Shown: in pieces, positions 58,711 to 64,000 of the stretch
Layout: every line of letters begins with the position of its first letter
Position numbering within the stretch: position 1 is the stretch's first letter
Source: Rikenellaceae bacterium
Lineage (GTDB): Bacteria; Bacteroidota; Bacteroidia; Bacteroidales; UBA932
NCBI GenBank assembly: GCA_900771335.1
Contig: CAAGNP010000019.1
Location: forward strand, 7,813 to 71,812
Length of the DNA stretch: 64,000 nt
Direction: 5' to 3'
Notes under the pieces: generated by a model
The model's input: the letters and a program-made list of their open reading frames with translations, nothing else
Told to the model about the DNA's origin: nothing
Database searches by the model: none
Program-made: the position numbers and the translations under genes

Positions 58711-60750
58711 CTAATATAATAAATTTATACCTTTTGATCTGAATTCTGCAATTGCTTTTTCATGTCCTGCCTTGTCCACATAAGCCAGAGCACCCACTAT
58801 AATGGATACATTGAAGCCCCTCCTGATGAAGTCCATGGCGGTCTCCATCACGCAGTATTCGGAAGCGATGCCGGCTATGATGATGTCGTGAGTGGATGCA
58901 TCCTCGATGGATATTCCGCTCGCATTTACCGCCTCATATCCTGAATATTGCTCCTTTTGTGGATTGCAACCTTTGAGGTACATGTTGTGTTTCTGGGGGC
59001 GGATATTGTGGTTGAGGACATCTTTATAGAACGCCTCGTGGATCTCTGCCCCTCTGGTGCCCTGAACGCAGTGAGCCGGCCATATGCCACCATTCTCCTG
59101 AAACGAGCAGTGGTCGGCGGGGTGGGAGTCGCACACATACAGGACATTGAGCTCCGGATGGATGTTCATGTATTCGACTGTGGCTTTGACAGCCTCCTCC
59201 CCATTTTGGCAAGCGAGGGAGCCGTCGATGAAGTCGTAAAGCATATCGACCACCACTAGGGTGCTCTTTCCTGCCTGACGGCTCTTTTTGAGGATCTCGA
59301 TATCGGCAATAATCTTGTCGATAAGCTCCATCTTGCAGTCATAAAGCTCATCGGAGATATCCACTTTGTAGTAGTGTGGATTGATGATACGGGTCTCGGT
59401 GTGGTTGAAAGATTCAAGGTTTGACAGGTAGTAATTTCTCCTCTGGTCGATGTGCGGGAATGTGTAGCATACCTCTCCATCCTTCATCATCTGGATTTGA
59501 AGAGGCTTAGCTTCATATTCACCTTTATTGTAGGTGTTGTACTTCGATTTGTCAGACTCTGAGCGGAGAAGAACACTCTCTCCTGCCTCTATCAGTTGGG
59601 CTGTCTTGTCCCCGCGGAGACAGGTGACATCCACTTTGTGTATGCCGTTTCTGATGATACGGTAGGTGATCTGGAAGCCCGGATTGATGAGCTTGGCTTT
59701 GTCTTCAGACCTTTTGAGGATAGGCTGGTTGTCTATCTCCACGAGCTTGTAGACATTGCCGAAGCATGGGTTGTGCTTGCTTGTCGCTATCGCATCACCC
59801 ACACCGTAGGAGTCGATGCACGCCTCCTGGCGCTCCAGGTCGGTGATGATGTACTCGTCCAGAGAGTTGGTGGCGAAGATCTTGCAGTTCTTGAGACCGG
59901 CCTGGTCAAGCTCTTTACGGCATTTGGTAGAGAGGTATGCCAAGTCTCCGCTGTCCAGACGGATACCATATGTGTTTGGGTAGCTGTCGTCGATATTGTT
60001 GTTCTTGTAGGCCCTGATTGCATTGGTGATACCGCAGTGAAGGGTGTCGTATGTGTCTACAAGGAGGATAAGTGGCTCTCCGGGATGTGTCTTGATATAG
60101 GTGTCAAACGCTTTGTATTCACCGTGGATGGAGTTTCCGAATGAGGTGACATAGCTGTGTGCCATTGTACCTGCGCAAGGGAAGCCGAAATTGGCTGCAG
60201 CGAGGATATTGGAACTGTTGGCGCAGCCACCGATATATGCCGCCTTGGCACCGTATGTAGCGGCCCAAGGTCCGTGTGCGCGGCGTGAACCGAACTCACT
60301 CACTGGCTTGTTTGTAGCGCGGGTGACGCGGGAAGCCTTGGTCGCAATAGCCATCTGATGGTTCATGATGCAGAGGAGAGGTGTCTCCAGCACCTGAGCC
60401 TCGATAAGTGGCCCCTCAATGGTGATGATAGGCTGTTTGGGGAAAGCGATCTCACCCTCTTTCATGGCATAAACGTTTCCGGTAAAGCGCATATTTGCGA
60501 GATATTTCCGGTATTCGGCATACTCCTCTCCCGGAAGGAATTTTTCGAAGAACTCCTCAGGCATATTGCCAAGCCCACGGATCATCTCCAGGGCCTCCTC
60601 TATTCCGCATACCACTGCCCAGTTGTTGTTGTCGGGCGCTTTCCTGAAAAACAGGTTGAAGACGGCCCTCTTTTCGCCCATCTGGCTGTCATAAAAGGAT
60701 TTTCCCATAGTGTACTGGTACTTATCCGAGCAGTATGAAACATTTAGCAT
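58711..60750 (-). CDS. nicotinate phosphoribosyltransferase - nicotinamidase fusion
   Basis: 679 residues, two enzymes in one chain. Residues 1-480: NAPRTase (PncB) with SDKYQYTMGKSFYD, EFGSRRAHGPWAA (catalytic His region), AHSYVTSFG, and VDTYDTLHCGI and GIRLDSGDLAYLS (PRPP site). Residues about 490-679: isochorismatase-type nicotinamidase (PncA) with LVVVDMLYDFIDGSLAC (Asp), GGIWPAHCVQGTRGAEIH (zinc-site His and Lys region) and GIASEYCVMETAMDF (catalytic Cys). Nicotinamide would be deaminated and the nicotinate joined to PRPP, the first two steps of Preiss-Handler NAD salvage. Confidence 0.92.
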   Translation of the reverse strand: MLNVSYCSDKYQYTMGKSFYDSQMGEKRAVFNLFFRKAPDNNNWAVVCGIEEALEMIRGLGNMPEEFFEKFLPGEEYAEYRKYLANMRFTGNVYAMKEGEIAFPKQPIITIEGPLIEAQVLETPLLCIMNHQMAIATKASRVTRATNKPVSEFGSRRAHGPWAATYGAKAAYIGGCANSSNILAAANFGFPCAGTMAHSYVTSFGNSIHGEYKAFDTYIKTHPGEPLILLVDTYDTLHCGITNAIRAYKNNNIDDSYPNTYGIRLDSGDLAYLSTKCRKELDQAGLKNCKIFATNSLDEYIITDLERQEACIDSYGVGDAIATSKHNPCFGNVYKLVEIDNQPILKRSEDKAKLINPGFQITYRIIRNGIHKVDVTCLRGDKTAQLIEAGESVLLRSESDKSKYNTYNKGEYEAKPLQIQMMKDGEVCYTFPHIDQRRNYYLSNLESFNHTETRIINPHYYKVDISDELYDCKMELIDKIIADIEILKKSRQAGKSTLVVVDMLYDFIDGSLACQNGEEAVKATVEYMNIHPELNVLYVCDSHPADHCSFQENGGIWPAHCVQGTRGAEIHEAFYKDVLNHNIRPQKHNMYLKGCNPQKEQYSGYEAVNASGISIEDASTHDIIIAGIASEYCVMETAMDFIRRGFNVSIIVGALAYVDKAGHEKAIAEFRSKGINLLY

Positions 60751-60765
60751 ATCTTTGTGTTTAAA

Positions 60766-61509
60766 TTATTTTATCTGGTCGAGTTTGCCGACATCGGTAA
60801 GGGTGGTGCCGGCGGGCGCTTCGTAGCCACGGATGAGATGTTCACTGGCCGCGGCAAGATAGAAATCCACTATCGGGAATTTTTCACCCCACCCGGGCTC
60901 CTCCATCAGAGGGAAAATCTCGGGTGATATGACGTGCATCCCTCCAAAAGCGAGGGGGCGGTATTTTTCGGTCAATTGTTCCACAGTCATCGAGGCAATC
61001 TCGGGGAATGGGCTCTTGACCTGGCCAGTGCTACGGTTCATCCAGCCCACGAGGCGGTTCTCCCCGTCAAAAAGGAAGTAGCGGGATGTCTCTCTGCTGC
61101 TCACGAGCAATGTGGCCAATGGCTTTTGAGGGTCATTCAGATGGCTGCGGTAAAAGGCATCGAGGTCGAGGTTTGATATTATGTCGACGTTGTGGATGAG
61201 GAACGGCCCCTGACGGAGAAGTGGCGCTGCGTGTTTTATGGCTCCGCCGGTATCTCTGAGAAGGTCGCTCTCGTCGGAAAATTCTATTTGGGTATCAAAA
61301 GATTTGTGCTCCGCAACAAAATCCCTTATCATTTGGGCGAAATGGTGGATATTGATCACAAAGTGGTCAAATCCCTGTCTCTTCAGGTTTTCGATGGTCT
61401 GTTCCAGAAGTGGGGTCCCTCTGTACGGAACAAGAGCCTTTGGCATTCTGTCTGTCAAAGGTTTGAGTCTGGTCCCAAGACCTGCAGCGAATATAAAGGC
61501 ACTTTTCAT
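60766..61509 (-). CDS. murU: MurU-like nucleotidyltransferase
   Basis: 247 residues. NTP-transferase signature AFIFAAGLGTRLKPLTDRMPKALVPY (in part), HNVDIISNLDL (metal-binding D), and FGGMHVISPEIFPLM. The best match of length and surroundings is MurU, which couples MurNAc-1-phosphate with UTP to form UDP-MurNAc in peptidoglycan recycling. The gene 4 bp upstream encodes the AmgK-like kinase. A glucose-1-phosphate or mannose-1-phosphate enzyme cannot be ruled out from sequence alone. Confidence 0.82.
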   Translation of the reverse strand: MKSAFIFAAGLGTRLKPLTDRMPKALVPYRGTPLLEQTIENLKRQGFDHFVINIHHFAQMIRDFVAEHKSFDTQIEFSDESDLLRDTGGAIKHAAPLLRQGPFLIHNVDIISNLDLDAFYRSHLNDPQKPLATLLVSSRETSRYFLFDGENRLVGWMNRSTGQVKSPFPEIASMTVEQLTEKYRPLAFGGMHVISPEIFPLMEEPGWGEKFPIVDFYLAAASEHLIRGYEAPAGTTLTDVGKLDQIK

Positions 61510-61513
61510 CGTT

Positions 61514-62935
61514 CTATAACTCTTTCTCTATTCCCTGTTCGCGGTGGTAAAGGAACACTTTAACATCGTACTTGTGGGCAATGTGCTGGGCCAGGTGCTC
61601 GGCGCAATATACCGATCTGTGTTGTCCGCCCGTACAACCGAATGAGAACATCAGGTTGGTGAATTTTCTCTCAATGTATCTCTCCACGTGGGTGTCGGCA
61701 AGGTCGTAGACATTGTCGAGGAATTTGATCACTCCGCCATCCTCTTCGAGAAAATCGATCACCTCCTGATCAAGGCCTGTGAAGTGGAAGAAGTGTTCGT
61801 ATTTTCCGGGGTTGTTGATGCCGCGGCAGTCAAAGACATAGCCACCGCCATTGCCCGAAACATCGTTTGGAATACCCTTCTTGTAGGCGAAACTGTAGAT
61901 ACGCACCTCAAGCTTCTTCTCTCCACCCATTTCGGAGAACTGTCTCATCTCTGTAAGCTCTTTCAGAATCTTTGACAGATAAGGGTATTCTGCGAATGGT
62001 GACTCCTTCAGGAGCTGGCGGATATTGTCTATAGCGTATGGGACACTCTGAAGGAAGTGGGGTTTCTTCTCGAAATAACCTCTGAAACCGTAAGCACCAA
62101 GAACCTGAAGTGTCCTGAATAGGACGAAGTGTCTTAGCTGGCTGTAGAAATAGTCTCTGTCTACAGGGATATATCTTTTGAGGGACTCAATGTATGTGTC
62201 GATAAGTTCCCTTTTCAATTGCTCTGAGTAGTTGGCTTTGGCTTGCCAGATGAAGGATGCCACATCGTAGTAGATAGGACCTTTGCGCCCCCCCTGGAAG
62301 TCGATGAAGTAGGGTTCGCCGTCCACAAGCATCACATTGCGTGCCTGGAAGTCCCTATACAGGAATGTGCTTGATGTGTTTCGCATCAGTACATCGGACA
62401 TCTTCTTGAAATCCTCTTCGAGTTTAACCTCGCTGAAATCGAGTCCTGTCGCCTTAAGGAAGCAATATTTGAAATAGTTCTGGTCGAAAGAGATCATCCT
62501 CTCGTCGAACTCGGGCTGTGGGTAGCAAATGGAGAAATCGAAGCCGTCTGCCCCTTTGAACTGGAGATCGGGGAGAAGGGCCATAGTCTTTTTGAGGAGA
62601 GCTTTCTCATCGTCATTGTATTTGCCACATTCGCGGCCTGGTGTGATGGCATTGAACAGGATACCGTCACCGAGATCCTCCTGAAGATAGCACATGAACT
62701 CCTGGTCATGGGCAAGGACCTTAGGAACAGGGAGCCCTTTGGCACTGAAGTGTTCTGATATGGCCCAGAACGCCTTGTTTTCCTCAATGGATGTACCGAC
62801 GGCGCCGATAAGGGTCTTGCCGTTATTGTCGCTCATCCTGAAATATCTCCTGTTGCTCCCCGAAGACGGAAGCTCTATTACCTGTGCCGCTTTCTGGCCT
62901 GTATACTCCAAATAGAGTTTTTCGATCTCTCTCAT
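61514..62935 (-). CDS. AmgK-like kinase fused to RapZ C-terminal domain
   Basis: 473 residues. Residues 1-330 are an aminoglycoside-phosphotransferase-like kinase: SGSNRRYFRMSDNNGKTLIG (P-loop-like), EFMCYLQEDLGDG, FLYRDFQARNVML (catalytic loop HRD-like, D in RDFQARN) and YFIDFQGGRKGPIYYDVASF (DFQ metal site), typical of AmgK, a MurNAc/GlcNAc anomeric kinase. Residues about 345-473 match RapZ C-terminal domain: SFAYKKGIP, YVFDCRGINNPG, TGLDQEVIDFLEE and FGCTGGQHRSVYCAEHLA. In E. coli this domain binds glucosamine-6-phosphate, so it may report amino-sugar level to the kinase. First gene of the operon. Confidence 0.9.
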   Translation of the reverse strand: MREIEKLYLEYTGQKAAQVIELPSSGSNRRYFRMSDNNGKTLIGAVGTSIEENKAFWAISEHFSAKGLPVPKVLAHDQEFMCYLQEDLGDGILFNAITPGRECGKYNDDEKALLKKTMALLPDLQFKGADGFDFSICYPQPEFDERMISFDQNYFKYCFLKATGLDFSEVKLEEDFKKMSDVLMRNTSSTFLYRDFQARNVMLVDGEPYFIDFQGGRKGPIYYDVASFIWQAKANYSEQLKRELIDTYIESLKRYIPVDRDYFYSQLRHFVLFRTLQVLGAYGFRGYFEKKPHFLQSVPYAIDNIRQLLKESPFAEYPYLSKILKELTEMRQFSEMGGEKKLEVRIYSFAYKKGIPNDVSGNGGGYVFDCRGINNPGKYEHFFHFTGLDQEVIDFLEEDGGVIKFLDNVYDLADTHVERYIERKFTNLMFSFGCTGGQHRSVYCAEHLAQHIAHKYDVKVFLYHREQGIEKEL

Positions 62936-62956
62936 GTCAAAAATTCAATTTGACTA

Positions 62957-62964
62957 CAAATGTA
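62957..62964 (-). promoter_or_regulatory. -7 box of the AmgK-RapZ operon
   Basis: Minus strand TACATTTG, 22 bp upstream of ATG 62935; would drive amgK-rapZ, murU, pncB-pncA, ROK and MFS. Confidence 0.55.
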
Positions 62965-62984
62965 ATAAAATTTTATTCGACTTC

Positions 62985-63270
62985 CCCACCCCCCGCAACA
63001 ACTTCGTAATCCCAACGACCTCTCCACACCCCGCAACCACTCTGTAACCCTAACGACCTCTCCACATCCCGCAACTACTCCGAAACCCTAACAAACTTTC
63101 CACATCCCGCATCATCCCCTAGGCTCCGCGTCTACTCCGGAATCCCAACGACCTCTCCACATCTCGCAACCACTTCGTAATCCTAACGACCTCTCCATAT
63201 CTCGCAACCACTCCGAAACCCTAACGATATCTCCTCACCCCGGATATCTCCAGAACCCCACTGTCCTCTC
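62985..63270. repeat. 38-bp tandem repeat, about six degenerate copies
   Basis: Unit starts AACGACCTCTCCACATCCCG and continues CAACCACTCCGTAACCCT. Four copies keep the exact 38-bp length; one is interrupted (63091-63140) and the ends fade. There is no unique spacer between copies. It fills the space between the AmgK promoter and palindrome I. Confidence 0.88.
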
Positions 63271-63292
63271 CAGAATCCTTCTTTTGCGTCTG

Positions 63293-63400
63293 GTCAGTAA
63301 CTCCCTTTAAATCAATTAATTGCTGCACCTGAGGGTGGGTGATTTTACCCACCCTAAAAGTGAGTAATTTGCTGTGTGTCAGAAAGTTGCTGACGTAATA
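63293..63400 (+). repeat. 108-bp palindromic element, copy I
   Basis: Left end GTCAGTAACT, right end AGTTGCTGACGTAATA, centre CTGAGGGTGGGT-GATTTT-ACCCACCCT. It stands between divergent genes (AmgK-RapZ and Rpn), unlike most other copies. Confidence 0.92.
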
Positions 63401-63501
63401 AAATTTAGTTGACCAATCAAAATGTAGGGCAGGTAGGAAGGTTGACAGATGTCATCCGACTTTGTTCAGCTGTCTCACTAGTCGTCATACCTTTGTCGTT
63501 A

Positions 63502-63558
63502 CATCTGATCTGGTCAGATGGGGCGTCACCCTGTCGTCACACCCGACCTGTTCGGGTG
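63502..63558. repeat. two short perfect palindromes
   Basis: CATCTGA-tctgg-TCAGATG (63502-63520) and CACCCGA-cctgt-TCGGGTG (63540-63558), 38 bp apart. They share a similar 5-base loop. The rest of 63401-63738 shows no gene. Confidence 0.6.
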
Positions 63559-63738
63559 TCTGTGTCACAACGCACTTACTTTTCCTATTAGCACATCTCA
63601 TTCATATTATGCTCAAAAAGCCCTTTTAATTTTTTCAAAATTTTGATAGCTCGACAAAATTTGAAGTTTTGTAAAAATAGCATGCATAAGTGAAAATGAT
63701 ATTTGAATATTGTATCCGAATATTTTAAATTAAAGAAA

Positions 63739-64000
63739 ATGAAGACACAAGAAAAACAACGTTACGTAGACATTTTGTCCAATAGTGGCTTTAAGGCAGT
63801 ATTTGGAGATCAGGACAATAAACCTGTGTTGATTGATTTTTTGAATGCGGTTCTTCCGGATGGAAGAAGAGTAAAAGATCTTACATATGCAACAACAGAG
63901 ATAGAGGGGCTGACGCAGAGCAATAAGTCTGTCAAGCTTGATTTACGATGTGAAGATGAGGATGGCACCTCGTTTATTATCGAGATGCAGAGATATGATC
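63739..64000 (+). CDS. Rpn/PD-(D/E)XK nuclease family transposase-like protein (3' partial)
   Basis: Starts at ATG 63739 and runs out of the window. The 87 visible residues begin MKTQEKQRYVDILSNSGFKA and include FGDQDNKPVLIDFLNAVLPD, VKDLTY and the nuclease core VKLDLRCEDEDGTSFIIEMQ, with the D and ExQ residues of the PD-(D/E)XK site (PDDEXK_2/Rpn family). Such genes multiply in Bacteroidota genomes and relatives promote RecA-independent recombination. The closeness of a palindrome and tandem repeats is noted, but a link is not shown. Confidence 0.82.
   Translation, partial: MKTQEKQRYVDILSNSGFKAVFGDQDNKPVLIDFLNAVLPDGRRVKDLTYATTEIEGLTQSNKSVKLDLRCEDEDGTSFIIEMQRYD

Noticed and set aside
62985..63270. 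CRISPR-like array of 38-bp repeats
   Set aside because: The units are directly adjacent with no unique spacers and degrade along the array; no cas gene is near. It is a plain tandem repeat.
63502..63558. Recombinase attachment site
   Set aside because: Two short palindromes with similar loops are seen, but no integrase gene and no cassette structure within the window.

Overview
The window is a piece of a Bacteroidales (Bacteroidota) chromosome. The evidence is the TAnnTTTG type -7 promoter box found upstream of many genes, the near absence of Shine-Dalgarno sites, families typical of the phylum (DUF3822, DUF4293, fimbrillins, FimB/Mfa2, DUF3575, putative porin, RapZ-domain kinase fusion), and the many lipoproteins with Bacteroidota-style lipoboxes. 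Genus cannot be fixed from the sequence alone.

Layout. 1-3486: end of a cytidylate kinase-like gene and a BtuFCD/FecBCD-type metal-chelate ABC importer. 3487-3894: non-coding, two copies of a 108-bp palindromic element. 3895-7185: glycosyltransferase, tRNA-Asp, and an rsmD-DUF3822-membrane protein operon. 7301-12212: operon of an NrnA-like phosphoesterase, two FKBP lipoproteins, an extended SDR with a zinc ribbon and an unknown lipoprotein. 12350-17275: prfA, a CoA-transferase, mazG, tcdA and an SDR. 17339-20202: queuosine precursor transporter plus an overlapping radical SAM gene, then an inserted DUF3089 hydrolase, then a scar made of the first bases of the transporter joined to the last bases of the radical SAM gene. 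20199-30061: uvrA, then an M28 peptidase-amidase-uvrB-rel operon. 30125-34375: TPR protein, SirB1-like protein, nucleoside phosphorylase, DUF4293. 34631-47849: a one-strand, 13-kb fimbrial (type V pilus) locus with an OmpA/DUF3575 protein, a FimB/Mfa2 anchor, four fimbrillins and two giant modular tip-like lipoproteins. 48031-50128: SUMF1-type protein, tRNA-Gly, LolC/E-type permease. 50129-52365: a RAYT-family HUH transposase enclosed by two 322-bp direct repeats, each made of two 108-bp palindromes. 52366-62935: MltF-like transglycosylase and porin, then a sugar and NAD salvage cluster (AmgK-RapZ fusion, MurU-like, PncB-PncA fusion, ROK kinase, MFS transporter, SIS protein). 62936-64000: tandem repeats, a ninth palindrome and the start of an Rpn/PD-(D/E)XK nuclease.

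The most notable system is the family of nine palindromes. Each is exactly 108 bp, built as 48-bp arm, 6-nt loop, 48-bp arm and a 6-bp tail, and all lie in the same orientation between genes. The only transposase in the window sits between four of them, which suggests a REP/RAYT-like system, and all six loci also carry short tandem repeats. The second notable locus is the transporter/radical SAM duplication scar, which records an insertion event beside uvrA.
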